A stretch of DNA of 37,890 bases from NCBI RefSeq assembly GCF_029868325.1, contig NZ_JARWNW010000095.1, forward strand, positions 1 through 37,890, read 5' to 3'. The position numbers and the translations under genes were made by a program. Shown here piece by piece: positions 19,501-34,500 of this stretch. The notes below the pieces were generated by a model. That model was given only the letters and a program-made list of their open reading frames with translations. It made no database searches and was not told the origin of the DNA. The stretch comes from Nocardia carnea. GTDB lineage: Bacteria > Actinomycetota > Actinomycetes > Mycobacteriales > Mycobacteriaceae. Within the stretch, counting starts at the first letter, position 1. Each line of letters opens with the position of its first letter.

Positions 19501-22500
19501 GACAGCAGTTCGCGGCGTTCGCCCGCGTCGAGGAGCTGGAGATCACCCAGTACCGCATCCGGATCGGCGGCGACCGCCGCCAGTACCTGCCGGAACCGCG
19601 TGATCATGGTGTGCGCGGTGGTTTCGTCGAACAGTTCGGTGGCGTAGTTCAACACCAGTTCCATACCGCCGGAACCGTTTTCGGCCAAGGTGAACTGGAG
19701 GTCGAAGCGCGCGACATCGTCGGCGAGTTCCACGCCGGCGACGGTCAGCCCGGCCAGATCCAGGACCGCCTGCTCCTGGTTCTGGAACGACAGCGCCACC
19801 TGGAACAGCGGGTTGCGCGCCTGCGACCGCTCCGGCGCCAGCAGATCCACCAGGCGTTCGAACGGCACATCCGCGTGGCCGAACGCGTCCAGATCCGCCC
19901 GGCGGGCCCGGTCCACCAGATCGGCGAAGGAATCGCCCGAACCGACCTCGGTCCGCAGCACCAAGGTGTTGACGAACATACCGACCAGATCGTCGAGCGC
20001 CTGCTCACCACGGCCCGCGATCGGCGTACCGATCGCAATGTCGTCACTACCGGACAGCCGCGCCAGCAATGCCGCCAGACCGGCGTGCAGCACCATGAAC
20101 ATCGACGCACCGCGGGCGCGGGCCACCGCGTTCAGGTTCCGCACCAGCTCGGTGCCCAGTTCGCCGCGTACCGTCGCGCCGCGCATGGAGGCCACCGCGG
20201 GCCGCGGCCGGTCGGTGGGCAGGACGAGTTCATCGGGCAGATCCGCGAGGGTCTGCTGCCAGAACGCGATCTGCTGCGCCATCGCGGTCTCGGGATCGTC
20301 CTCGGCGCCCAGTACCTCGCGCTGCCACAGGGTGTAGTCGGCGTACTGCACGGGCAGCGGATCCCAGTTCGGGAGTTCGCCCTGCGCCCGCGCCGCGTAC
20401 GCGGTCACCACATCGCGTGCCAGCGGCGCCAGTGAGAAACCGTCACCGGCGATATGGTGCAGCACCACGACCAGCACGAATTCCCCGGCCGCGACCTCGA
20501 ATAGCCGGGCCCGCACGGGTACGGCCGCGGCCACATCGAAACCGGCCGATGCGAACTCGACGACCTTCGCGGTCACTTCGTCCGCCGGGACCCGCACCGG
20601 ATCCAGATCCGCCGTCATCTGGTCCGCGGGCAGGATCAACTGCACCGGCCGGCCACCCAATTCCGGATAGCGAGTGCGCAGTGATTCGTGCCGGGCCACC
20701 ACATCGCCCATGGCCGCGCGCAAGGCCGCCACGTCGAGGTCGCCGGTGAGGCGGATCGCCATCGGCAGGTTGTAGGCCGCCGAGGAGGTGTCGTACTGGT
20801 TCAGGAACCACATCCGCTGCTGGGCATAGGACAGCGGTACCTGTTCCGGGCGCGGCGCGGCCACCAGCGGCGGCCGGGTCCGGGCGCCGGACTGTTCCAC
20901 CCGGACGGCGAGCGCGGCCACGGCCGGCGCCTCGAACAGTGCCCGCACCGGCACCTGGGTGCCGAGCGCGGCGCCGATCCGGGCCGCGACCTGCATACCG
21001 ATCAGGGAGTTACCGCCCAGATCGAAGAAATCGTCGTCCGCGCCGACCCGTTCCACGCCGAGGACCTCGGCGAACGTATTCGCCACGATCTCCTCGATCG
21101 GGGTGGACGGGGCCCGGAACGCCCGCGCCGCGAAGACCGGTTCGGGCAGGGCGCGGCGGTCGAGTTTGCCGCTGGCGTTCAGCGGGAAGGCGTCGAGCAC
21201 GACGAACGCGGCGGGAACCATATAGGACGGCAGACGGCCGGACAGCGCGCTGCGCAGTGCATCGGTGTCGACCACGGCACCGGCGGCGGGCACCACATAG
21301 CCGACGAGCTGATCCCCGGTCCGGGCATCGCCGCGCAGCACCACCACGGCCTGGGCCACCTCTTCGGCCTCGGTCAGGGCGGACTCGATCTCGCCCAGTT
21401 CGATCCGCAGACCACGCAGCTTCACCTGGAAATCGGAACGACCCAGGTATTCCAGTTCGCCCGTGGAGTTCCAGCGCACCACGTCGCCGGTGCGGTACAT
21501 CCGCTCGGCGACCTCGAACGGGTCGGCGACGAACCGGTCCGCGGACAGGTCCGGCCGCGCCACATAACCGCGCGCCAGCTGGACGCCCGACAGATAGAGC
21601 TCACCCGCGACACCCACCGGAACCGGCCGCAACCGGCCGTCCAGCACATACACCCGGGTGTTGAACACCGGGGCACCGATCGGCACTGTCGTCGTATCCG
21701 CGTCGGAGACTTCGTGATAGGTCACGTCGACCGCGGCTTCGGTCGGACCGTACAGGTTGTGCACCGCGGTACCGGTCAGCTCCCGCAACCGCTGCGCGGG
21801 CTTCGCGGGCAGCGCTTCACCGGACGAGAACACCAGCCGCAGCGACCCACACGTCCGCGCACCGGTCTCACCGGGCAGCGCAGCGACGAACACCGTCAGC
21901 ATCGACGGCACGAAGTGCGCCACCGTGACCTGCTCGGCGTCGATCACCTCGGCCAAGTAGGCCGGGTCCCGATGACCATCCGGCTTCGCCACCACCAACC
22001 GGGCACCGATCTGCAACGGCCAGAAGAACTCCCACACCGATACATCGAACGTCGACGGCGTCTTCTGCAACACCACATCCGAAGGCTGCAAACCGTACTC
22101 GGACTGCATCCACACCAGACGGTTCACGATCGCCGCATGCGAGACCGCCACACCCTTCGGCCGGCCCGTCGAACCCGACGTGAAGATCACGTACGCGGTA
22201 TTCGACGACCGCAACGGCGCGATCCGCTCGGCGTCGGTGACGGCGGCATCGGCGTAGCCGGAGAGGTCGATCTCGTCGACCACCACGACCGGCCGGTCCG
22301 CCGTGGTGAACCCGTCGGCCGCACTGGTCAATACGCAGAGCGGTTCGGCGGTGGCCAGGATGTAATCCGTCCGTTCGGCCGGCTGCTCCGGATCCAGCGG
22401 CACATACGTACCGCCGGCGGTGACGACCGCGTACATCGCCACGACCAGATCCAGCGAACGCCGCATCCCCAGCGCCACCGGCACATCCGGTCCGACACCC

Positions 22501-25500
22501 AGCGCGATCAGGTGCCGGGCGAGGCGGTTCACCCGCGCAGCGAACTCGGCATAGGACAGACCTGTCCCCTCGAACGCCACCGCGGGCGCTTCCGGCGTAT
22601 GCGCGACCTGGTCGGCGAACAGACCGGCCAGCGTCGCGGCCGGATCGACGGCGGCCTCCCGGCCGTACCCGCCGCGCAGTACCGTCGACGCCTCCAGCGC
22701 GTCCAGTAGCGGGAGATCACCCAGCGGGCGCTCCGGGGTCTTGACCACGGCTTTCAGCAACCGGACGAACCGCTGGGCGAACTGGGCGACCGTTTCGCGA
22801 TCGAACAGGTCGGTCGCGTAGGTGAAGGTCGCGTCGATCCCCGCGGCGCCGGGCCGTTCGCTCAGATCCAGCTGCAGATCGAATTTCGCGGTCTCCAGCG
22901 GCATATCGACCGCACTGACGCCGAGGCCGGGCAGTTCCGTATGCAGCGGCGGGGTGTTCTGCAGCGACAGCATCACCTGGAACAGCGGATGCCGCGCCTG
23001 CGACCGCACCGGGTTGAGGATTTCCACCAGACGCTCGAACGGCAGATCGGCGTGCCCGAACGCAGCGATATCGCTCCCGCGCACCGCACCCAGGAGTTCG
23101 GTGAACCCGGTCCCGGTATCGACCGGTGTCCGCAGCACCAGGGTGTTGACGAACATACCGATCAGATCGTCGAGCGCGCGTTCACCGCGGCCCGCGATCG
23201 GGGTGCCGATCGCGATATCGGTTTCCCCGGACAGCCGCGACAGCAGTACCGCGAACGCCGCGTGCACGGCCATGAACAGGGTCGCGCCCTCGGTCCGCGC
23301 CAGTTCGGTGAGCCCGGCGTGGGTTTCGGCGTCGATCTCGAAGGTATGGGCGGCGCCCCGGCCCGAGGCGACCGCGGGCCGCGGCCGGTCGGCCGGTAGG
23401 TCCAGCTGATCCGGTAGCCCGGCCAGCTCCCGCGACCAGTACGCAACCTGCTGGGCGATCACCGATTCGGGATCGTCCTCGGCGCCCAGTACCTGCCGCT
23501 GCCAGAGCGCGAAATCGGCGTACTGGACTTCCAGCGGTGCCCAGCCGGGGTTCTCACCCGCGGTGCGCGCCATATAGGCGGTCACCACATCGCGCAGCAG
23601 CGGTGCCATCGAGAAACCGTCACCGGAGATGTGGTGGACGACGAAACCGAGCACATGCTCGGACGCATTCAGCCGGAACAGCCGGGCCCGGAACGGCACG
23701 CGCGTGGTGACATCGAATCCGGCCAGCACCAGTTCGGCGAGCCGGGCGGGCAGATCGCCCGCCGTGACCTCGATCGGCGCCAGCTCGGGCACCACCTCGG
23801 CCGCGGGCAGTACCTGCTGGTACGGGGTCCCGCCGACCTCCGGGTAGAAGGTCCGCAGCGATTCGTGCCGCACCAGCACATCGGCAACGGCGGCTTGCAG
23901 AGCGGCGGTATCGAGATCGCCGGACAGCCGGACCGCGATCGGGATGTTGTCCACGAACGAATCCGGATCGAACCGGTTCAGGAACCACATCCGCTGCTGC
24001 GCCAGCGACAGCGGCACCCGCTCCACGACCTCACCCGACGGCAGGGTCTGCGTGGGCCGCGGCTGCGGGGCCAGGGCGATCCGCCCGCCGGCCTCGGACT
24101 GCAGTTCCGCACGCGCGGCCAGAGCGGCCACCGTGGGCGCCTCGAACAGGATGCGCACCGGGACGTCGACATCCAGCGCGCGGCCGAGGCGAGCGGCGAC
24201 CTGGGTCGCGATCAGCGAGTTACCGCCGAGCGCGAAGAAATCGTCGTCGGCGCCGATCCGTTCCGCGCCGAGCACATCGGCGTAGACCTCGGCCACGATC
24301 TCCTCGATCGGGGTCGACGGTGCCCGGAACTCCCGGGCCTCGAACTCGGGCTCCGGCAACGCCTTGCGATCCAGCTTGCCCGACGTGTTCAACGGGAACG
24401 CGTCCAGCTGCACGACGGTCGCCGGGACCATGTAGGTGGGCAGGGTCTCGCGCACCGCATCGAGCAGTTCCGCGGTTTCGATCTGCGCACCCGGCGCGGG
24501 CACCACATAGGCGACCAACTGCTCACCCAGTTGCGAGGCCACCACCGTGACCACGGCCTGGCTCACCTGCGGCTGCGCCAGGAATGCCGATTCGATCTCG
24601 CCGAGTTCGATCCGCTGGCCCCGGAACTTCACCTGGAAGTCGGTGCGGCCCAGGTACTCCAGCACCGGCCGGCCATCGACCCGCTGCCAGCGCACCAGGT
24701 CGCCGGTGCGGTACATCCGCGCGGCCGCGTCGAACGGGCTGGCCACGAACCGATCCGACGTGAGATCGGGTCGCGTGACATAGCCCCGCGCGAGCTGGTC
24801 GCCAGCGAGATACAGCTCGCCCACGACGCCTTCGGGAACCGGCCGCAACCGGCCGTCGAGCACATACACCCGCGAGTTCCACTGCGGCACACCGATCGGG
24901 ACGCTGCCGGTTTCGGCGCCGGTGGCCTGCCAGTAGGTGATCGATACCGCGGCCTCGGTCGGGCCGTACAGGTTGTGCAGTGCCGCATCCGAGACGGCGT
25001 GCATCGCGGTCACCGTCTCCGGGGGCAGCGCCTCACCGATCACGAAGACATGTTCGAGTCCGGGGATCGAACCCGCCGGGGTGTAGGCCGCGAACACCGT
25101 CAGCATCGACGGGACGAAATCGGTCACCGTCACGTTCTGCTCGGCGATCACCCGCGCCAGGTACGCCGGGTCGCGGTGGCCGTCGGGGGTGGCGACCACG
25201 AGCCGGGCACCGGCGGCCAGCGGCAGGAAGTAACCCCACAGGGATACGTCGAATGTGGTCGCGGTCTTCTGCAGGTACACATCGCGGGCGCCCATCGGAT
25301 ACTGCGCCAGCATCCAGGCGACCTGGTTGACGATCGCCGCATGCGAGACCGCCACCCCCTTCGGCCGCCCCGTCGAACCGGACGTGAAGATGACGTAGGC
25401 GGTGTTACCGGGCCGCACCGCCGCGAGCCGGTCCGCATCGGTCAGCGGTGCCCCGTCGTATCCGGCAACGTCCAGAACGTCGAGCTCCAGTACCGGCACA

Positions 25501-28500
25501 CCTGTCCCCTCGGGAACAGCGCCGGCATCGGCGGTCGTGGTCAGCACACATACCGGCTGCGCGGTATCGAGCACATAACCGATCCGCTCGGCCGGATGGT
25601 CCGGATCCAGCGGCACATACGCACCGCCCGCGGTGACGACCGCGTACATGCCGACCACCAGATCCAGCGACCGCCGCATGACCAGGCCGACCAGCGATTC
25701 CGGACCCACGCCCGCGGCCACCAGGGCCCGCGCAGTCCGGTTCACCCGCGCGGACAGTTCCGCATAGGTCAGCTCGGCACCTTCGAAGGTCACCGCCACC
25801 CGGTCCGGATGCTCGGCCACCGCCCGGGCGAACCCGTCGAGCAGCAAGGCCGGCGCGAGCGGATGCTCGGTCGCGTTCCAGCGGCGCAGCACCGTCTCGC
25901 GCTCCGCGGCGTCCAGCAGGTCGATATCACCGACAGCGGCGCCCGGATCGGCGACGAATCCGCCGAGCACCCGCACCAGCCGGTCCGCGATCCGCCGGAC
26001 CTCGTCCTCGCCGAACATATCCGGCCGGTAGCCGGCCCGAACACGCAGCGTGCTGCCCAGCGAGGCGACCAGGGTGAGCGGATAGTGCGTGGCATCGACA
26101 CCGTCGAGACCGGTCACCGCCATACCGTCGATATCGGCGGCCTGCGCCTGAATACCCTCGGCATCCACCGGATACGACTCGAACACCAGCAGGGTGTCGA
26201 ACAGTGCCGACATCCCGGCCGCCGCATGGATATCGGCGAGGGCCACGTGGTGGTGATCCAGCAGATCGGCCTGTTCGGCCTGCACCCGGCCCAGCAGCGA
26301 ACGCGCGGACTCACCGGGTTCGAAACGCACCCGCACCGGGATGGTGTTGATGAACAGCCCGACCATCGATTCCACGCCGGGCAGCTCCGGCGGGCGGCCG
26401 GAGACGGTGGCGCCGAACAGCACATCGTCGCGGCCGGTCAGCTGGCCGATCAGTACCGCCCACGCCACCTGCAGCACCGTATTCGCGGTGACGCCGAGTT
26501 CGGTGGCCAGCGCGGTGATCCGGGCGGTGGCCTCGGTATCCAGCTCGAATACGTATTCACCCGAGAGCGCGGTGATCTCGTGCGCGGAACCGCCCGTTCC
26601 GGAGCGGGCGAGCAGCGTCGGTTCGCCGACCTCCGCCAGGGCGGATCGCCAGGCGTCCAGCGAGACCTGCCGGTCCTGCCGGCCCACCCACTCGAGGAAG
26701 GTGCGGTAGGACCGGACCGCCGGTAGACCGGTGGTTTCGGCATGCAGCGCGTACAGCGTCAGCAGATCCCGCATGAGCAGCGGCATCGACCAGCCGTCGA
26801 GCAGAATGTGGTGGTTCGACACCACGAACTGCCAGGTATCGGCACCGGTCTTGATCAGTGTGAAGCGCAGCAGCGGCGGCGCGGTGAGATCGAAGCGCCG
26901 CATCCGGTCCGCCTCGACGAGATCGGCGGCGGTGCCGGTGGCACTGCGGTCGTATTCGGTCCAGTCGACCGGCAGATCCTTGAGGACGACCTGGACCGGG
27001 TTGCCCTCGTGGTTGGTGACGAAGGCGGTGCGCAGGTTCTCGTACCGGTCGACCAGGGCCTGGGCCGAGGCCCGCAGCCGGTCGGCGTCCACCCGGCCGG
27101 TCAGGGTCAGCACGACCTGGCCGGTGTACACGTCCACCGATGCGGCGGCGAGCTGCGCGTGGAACAGCATGCCCGCCTGCATCGAGGACAGCGGCCACAC
27201 ATCGGCGACCGGCATCGGGAAACGCCGTTCGATCCCGTCGATATCGGACTGCGACAGGGCGACCATGCCGAAATCGGACGGGGTGTGCCCGCCGGCGCCC
27301 GCGGAATTCGCGTGCCGGGCGACCGCTTCCAGCGCCTGCGCCCACAACTCACCGAATTCGCGGACCTCGTCGGCCCCGAGCAAGGTCGTCGGGTAGCCGA
27401 TATTCGCGGTGAACTCGTCGCCGACGATGATGGCGTTGATATCCAGCAGCGCCAGGGCGGGCATATCCGCGTCGAATGCCGCGTCGACCGCCAGATCGGC
27501 GGGCAGCCAGCCGAACTCACGCATCTCCGGGGAGATCTCGCTCGCCCCGGCGGAACGGCCCAGGTAGTTGAAGCTCACCTGACCCGGCAGTTCGGCCGGT
27601 AGTTCGCCCGCGGTCCGCGGGTTCAGGTGGCGCAGCAGCCCGTAGCCGATGCCCTTGTCCGGCACGGCGAGCAGCTGTTCCTTCACCGCCTTGAGCGCCG
27701 CACCCAGCGACGGTCCGCCGGCCAGGGCATCCTCGATATCGATACCGGCCGGTGCGAACCGCACCGGGAACACCGAGGTGAACCAGCCGACGGTGTGGGA
27801 CAGATCGGCACCGGGCACGACCTCTTCCTCACGACCGTGGCCCTCCAGCCGGATCAGCAGCGGATCGTCGATCGCCGCCCCCGGCACCCGCCGGGCCCGC
27901 CAGGTGGTGGCGGCCAGGACGAGCGCGGTGAGCAGGCCGTCGTTCACGCCACCGTGGAACAGTGCCGGCACGGTGGTGAGCAGCGCCTGGGTGACCTCGG
28001 GAGATACGCGCACCGCATGGGTTTCGACGAGTGCTGCGGTATCGACCGCCGGGTCCAGCGCGCGCTCGGTCAGCAGCGGATCGGCGGTACCGGCGACGGT
28101 CCGCCAGTACTCGAGTTCGGCCTCCCGCTCGGCGCTGCGCGCATGCTGCTCCAGCGCATGCGCCCAGGTCCGCATCGAGGTGGTCGGCTTCGGCAGTTCC
28201 GGTGCCTGCCCGGCGCTGTGCGCACCGGCGGACAGCAGGAAATCGGGCAGCAGGATGCGCCAGGACACACCGTCGACCACCAGGTGGTGGGCGATGACGA
28301 CCAGGTATCCCGCTCGATCGGCGGTATCCGGTTCCAGCCAGGCGAACCGCACGACCACACCGTTCGCCGGATCCATCCGGTCCAGCGCGGCATCGGCGGC
28401 GGCAGAGGCGATCGCGGCGATCTGTTCATCGGTGGCGGCGGCATCGAACACGGTGTGGTCGATGAGCGGATCCACATCGACCGAGCCGGGCTCGGCGGTT

Positions 28501-31500
28501 TCCAGCACCCATTCGCCGTCCACGACCGCCAGGCGCGACCGCAACATATCGTGCCGGTCGAGCACCGGGCCGATCACCGCGGCAAGGGTGTCGCGGGTGA
28601 CGCCGACCGGCAGGCTCAGCGGTGTCAGCTGGTGGAAGCGCCCGAACGAGCCGAAGCGGTCGACCATGGTCCGCACCACCGGGGTGAGCGGTATCCGGCC
28701 GACCCCACCGCCGGGCATTTCGGCCAGGGTCCGCACTTCGCGGTCGGCGGATTCGGCGAACTCGGCAACCGAGGCCAAGCCCGCCACCGTGCGCTGTTCG
28801 AACACCTGCCGCGGCGTGAACACCACACCCCGGGCCTTGGCGCGCGACACCAGCTGGATGGACACGATGCTGTCGCCGCCGAGGGCGAAGAAATCGTCGT
28901 CCGCGCCGATCCGCTCGACCCCGAGAACCTCGGCGAAGGTATCCGCCACGATCTCCTCGATGGGGGTCGCGGCGGCCCGGAATTCCCGGACCTCGAACAC
29001 CGGTTCCGGCAACGCTTTACGGTCCAGTTTGCCCGAGGCGTTCAGCGGGAACGCGTCCAGTTCCACGAACGCCGCCGGCACCATGAACGACGGCAGGCGG
29101 TCGTGCAGATGGGTCCGCAGAACCTCGGTGTCGGTGGTCGCACCGGCGGCCGGGATCACGTAGGCGACCAGCTGATCACCGGTGCCCGAATGACGCAGGA
29201 TGACCAGCGCGCGGGCCACCGAATCGTGTTCGGTGAGCGCGGCCTCGATCTCGCCGGGTTCGATCCGCTGTCCGTGCAACTTCACCTGGAAGTCGCTGCG
29301 GCCCAGGTACTCCAGCTCGCCGTCTGGGGTCCAGCAGACCACATCGCCCGTGCGATACATCCGCTCACCGGCACGGAACGGGTTCGCGACGAACCGCGTG
29401 GTGGTGAGGTCGGGGCGGGCCAGGTAGCCGTGCGCCAGCTGCGCACCGCTGAGGTAGAGCTCGCCCCGCACACCCGCGGGCACCGGCCGCAACCGGTCGT
29501 CGAGCACATAGGTCTGGGTATTGAGACCGGGGATACCGATCGGCACGGCGCCGGTTTCGGTGCCCGTCACCTCGTGGGCGGTGACGTCGATGGTGGTCTC
29601 GGTCGGCCCGTACTGGTTGAACAGGCGGGCGCCGGTACGTTCGCGCAGTTGCTGCGCGAGTTCACCGGACAGCAGTTCACCGCCGACGACGATACTGCGC
29701 AGACCGGCCCAGTCCGCGGGATCGGATTCGGACAGGAACACCGACAGCAGCGACGGTACGAACTGCGCCATCGTCACGCCCTCGTCGGCCATCAGGCGGG
29801 TGAGGTACGCGGCGTCGCGATGACCTTCCGAATGTGCGATGACCAGGCGGGCGCCCAGTTGCAGCGGTAGGAAGAACTCCACCACGGACGGGTCGAAGGT
29901 GGCCAGGGTGCGCTGTAGCAGCACATCGCCGGCGCCGATTCCGTGCCGTTCGCGGGTGGTCGCCAGGTAGTTGAGCACGGCCCGGTGCGAGACCGGGACG
30001 CCCTTGGGTCGGCCGGTGGAACCAGAAGTGAAGATCGCGTATGCGGTGTTGTCGGGGCGCAGCGGCCGCAGCCGGTCGGCGTCGGTGAGCGGCGTATCCG
30101 CGAAACCGGTCAGGTCCAGCCGGTCGATCCGCACCTGCCCGGCGATCGCCGGATCGAGGTCTTCACCGGAGGTGAGCACGCAGACCGGGCGCGCGGTATC
30201 GACGATGTACTCGAGCCGGTCCACGGGCTGGTCCGGATCCAGCGGCACATACGCACCGCCGGCCGTCACCACGGCGTAGGCGGCGGTGAGCAGGTCGAAC
30301 GACCGGCGCATACCCAGGGCCACATAGGTTTCCGTGCCGACCCCGGCCTCGCGCAGCCACCGCGCCAGGCGATGTACGCGGCTTGCGAACTCGCCGTAGG
30401 ACAGACCGGTGCCCTCGTAGGTCAGGGCGGTCCGGTCCGGGCTCTGCGAGACGACCCGGTCGAACCCGTCCAGCAGCAAGCCGGGCGCGATCGCCTGCTC
30501 GGTCGCGTTCCACCGGTGCAGCACCAGTTGACGTTCGGCCACATCGAGCAGTTCGATATCCCCGACCGGAGCCGTGGGATCGGCGGCAATCCCTTCGAGC
30601 ACCCGCAGGAACCGGTCCACGAACCCGGCCACCGTCGCGTGGTCGAACAACGCGGTGGCGTAGGTCAGATAGCCGGTAACCCCTTCCGGTGCGCCCGTCG
30701 CGTCGTAGGTGTCGCTGAGAATCATGCTCAGGTCGTACAGCGCCGCCTCGGCGCCGGCCTCGACACCGGATACCGACAGACCTTCCAGTTCCAGGCTGGT
30801 CTGCGCCAGGTTCTGGAAGGTGAAGCCCACCTGGAACAGCGGATGCCGCGCCGTGGACCGCACCGGGTTCAGCGCTTCCACCAGCTGTTCGAACGGCACA
30901 TCGGCATGCGCGAGGGCGGCGATATCGGCCTCGCGCTGGCGCGCCAGCAGATCGGTGAACGATTCCCCGCCGTCGACCTCGGTCCGGAACACCAGGGTGT
31001 TCACGAACATGCCGATCACGTCGTCGAGGGCGGCCTCACCACGGCCGGCGACCGGTGTACCGATCGCGATATCGCCGGTGCCCGACAACCGGGCCAGCAA
31101 CACCGCGAACGCGGTATGCGCCACCATGAACAGGGTCGCGCCCTGTTCGCGGGCGAAATCGGCCAGCGCGCGGTGCAATTGCGCGTCGATACGCACCTCG
31201 ACCCGCCCGCCGTCGTACGACTGGGCGGCGGGCCGCGGCCGGTCGGTCGGCAGATCCAGCTGCTCGGGCAGGTCCGCCAGCGCGGACCGCCAGTAGGCGA
31301 GCTGCTCGTGCGCCAGCGACGACGGATCGGTGCCGTCGCCCAGCAGATTCCGCTGCCAGATCGCGAAATCGGCGTACTGGACCGGCAGCGGCGCCCATTG
31401 CGGCGCCCCGCCGGCCGCCCGCGCCGAGTACGCGGTCATCAGGTCCCGCGTCAGCGGTGTCATCGAGGAACCGTCACCGGAAATGTGATGCACCACCGCG

Positions 31501-34500
31501 GCGAGCACGTATTCGTCCACCGCGCCGTCGATCTGCAACAGGGTCACCGAAACCGGCACCTGTTCGGCGACATCGAACGACATCCCGGCCAGCTCGGCCA
31601 CCACGGTTTCGACCTCGTCCGCGGACACCGTGCGGATATCCAGCTCCGGTACCGCCCCCGTGGCCGGCAGCACGACCTGCACCGGCCCGGCTTCGGTTTC
31701 CGGGTACACCGTCCGCAACACCTCGTGCCGCGCGACCAGATCGGTGACCGCCTGCCGCAGGGCCGCCACGTCCAGCTGCCCGGACAACCGGATCACCATC
31801 GGGATGTTGTAGGCGGCCGCACCGCCGTCGAACCAGTTCAGGAACCACATCCGCTGCTGCGCCAGCGACAGCGGAATCCGTGTCACGACCTCACCGGACG
31901 GCAGCGCCCTGGTGGGCCGCGGTTGCGGTACCAGCGGCGGACGGCCACCGGAACCGGTCTGCTCTTCGAGACGCGCCGCCAGCGCACCGACGGCGGAGGC
32001 CTCGAACAGGGTCCGCACCGGCACCTGGGTGTTGAGCGCGGCACCCAGCCGGGCCACGGCCTGGGTCGCGAGCAGCGAGTTACCGCCGAGCGCGAAGAAA
32101 TCATCGGCCACGCCGACCCGCTCCACGCCGAGGACCTCGGCGAGCACACCGGCCACCACGTTCTCGGTCGGCGTCGACGGCGCCCGGAATTCACGCACCT
32201 CGAATACGGGTTCCGGCAAGGCCCGGCGGTCCAGTTTGCCCGCCGGGGTCAGCGGGATGGCGTCGAGGACCATGATCGACGACGGGATCATGTAACCCGG
32301 CAACCGCTGCCCGGCATATTCACGGACCTCGTCGGTATCGACGGAACGACCGGCTGCGGCAACCACATACGAGACGAGCGAGGTCACGCCCGCGGCGTTC
32401 TCATGGCCCGTGGTGACCGCGAAGTCCACGGTGTCGTGCGCGGTGAGCGCGGCGTCGATCTCGCCGAGTTCGATACGGAAACCGCGGACCTTCACCTGGA
32501 AATCGTTACGGCCCACATACTCCACCGCGGGATCACCCGCGGCATCACGCCGCCAGCGCACCACATCACCGGTGCGATACAAACGCGCACCCGGCGTGCC
32601 GTGGGGGTCGGCGACGAAGCGCTCGGCGGTGAGACCCGGCCGGGCGTGATAACCACGCGCCAGCTGGATACCGCCGACATACAGCTCACCCGCAACACCT
32701 TCCGGCACCGGATTCAGCCGGTCGTCGAGCACGAGGGCACGCATACCCCGCACCGGGCCACCGATGGTGACCGGATCACTGGGAAGCAACCGGCCACTGA
32801 TATTGGTCGCGATCGTCGCTTCGGTCGGGCCGTAGGCATTGTGGAACCGGCGTTCCACCCCACCCTCGGTGGTGGACCACTTGGCCACCAGATCCGCCGA
32901 CACAGCCTCACCACCGGCAATGATGACTTCCATACCCGCGAGGTCCGCGGGATCCAGCGAAGCCAGCACCGACGGCGTGATGAGGCCGACCGTCACACCC
33001 TCACGGGAGATCAGCTCACCCAGCTCCGCGCCACCATAGGTACCGGTCGGGACCACAACCAGCGCACCCGCCGAACCGACCGCGAGCAGCAACTCCAGGA
33101 TCGAGGCGTCGAACGACGGCGACGCGAACGCCAGCGCCCGCGACGCCGAGGTCAACCGGTACCGCTCCACCTGCTCGGCACTGAAGTTCGCCAGACCCGC
33201 ATGGCTGACGACAACACCCTTGGGCAGGCCGGTCGAACCGGAGGTGTAGATGACGTACGCAGCGCTTTCCGGAGTCAACGGCCAGACCCGGTCGGCATCG
33301 GTGATCGGCTCGGCCGGGTAGCCGTCGAGCGCGAGCTCGTCGAGGACCAGCCAGTCCACCGAATCCGGCAGATCGGCGCGTACCGAAGAGACGGTGATAC
33401 CCGCGGGCGCACCCGAATCGGTGAGCATATGGGTGATCCGGTCTTCCGGATAGGTCGGGTCGATCGGCAGGAATGCCGCACCCGACTTGGTCACGGCCCA
33501 TTCGGCGAGCACCGAATCCGCCGACCGCGGTATCGCCACGGCCACCACGTCGTCGGCACCCAGACAACGTTCGATCAGCACGTGTGCCAGGCGATTCGAC
33601 CGCTCGTCGAACTCCCCGTAGGAGAACTGAGCGCCGTCGAACACCACCGCCGGCGCGGCCGGGTCGACCGCCACGGCAGCAGCCAGCAACTCCGGCAACG
33701 TGCCTGCCGGCACCGCCGGACCACCCGTGTGGCTCAGAGCCGCGGCCCGCTCGGTGTCGTCCAGGATCTCGATCGCGCCCAGCACCACACCCGGGTCGGC
33801 CGCAACCGCTGCCAGCAATCGCTGGAACCGCGTGATCATCGTGCGGACAGTGGATTCGTCGAACAGTTCGGTGGCGTAATTCAGGTCCAGAACCATTCCG
33901 CCGGAGGCGTTCTCACCCAGCGTGAACTGCAGATCGAAACGGGCGACATCGTCGGCGAGGTCCATCCCCGAGACTTCGAGCCCGGCCAGATCCAGTACCG
34001 GCTGCTCATTGTTCTGCAGCGACAGCGCCACCTGGAACAGCGGGTTGCGGGCCTGCGACCGCTCCGGCGCCAGCAGATCCACCAGGCGTTCGAACGGCAC
34101 ATCCGCGTGACCGAACGCGTCGAGGTCGGCGTGCTTGGCCCGCTCCAGCAGGTCGGCGAAGGTCTCCCCCGATTCGACCGCGGTGCGCAGTACCAGGGTG
34201 TTGACGAACATACCGACGAGATCGTCGAGCGCCTGCTCACCACGACCCGCGATCGGCGTACCGATCGCGATGTCATCGCTACCGGAGAGGCGGGCCAGCA
34301 GTGCGGCCAGCGCCGCGTGCAGCACCATGAACATCGAGGCGCCGCGGGCGCGGGCCAGCTCGTCCAGCGTCCGGATCAGCTCGGCCGGCAACTCGGCGCG
34401 CACGGTCGCACCGCGCAGCGAGGCCACCGCCGGGCGCGGCCGGTCGGCCGGCAGTGCCAGCTCATCGGGCAGATCGGCGAGGGTGCGCTGCCAGAACGCG

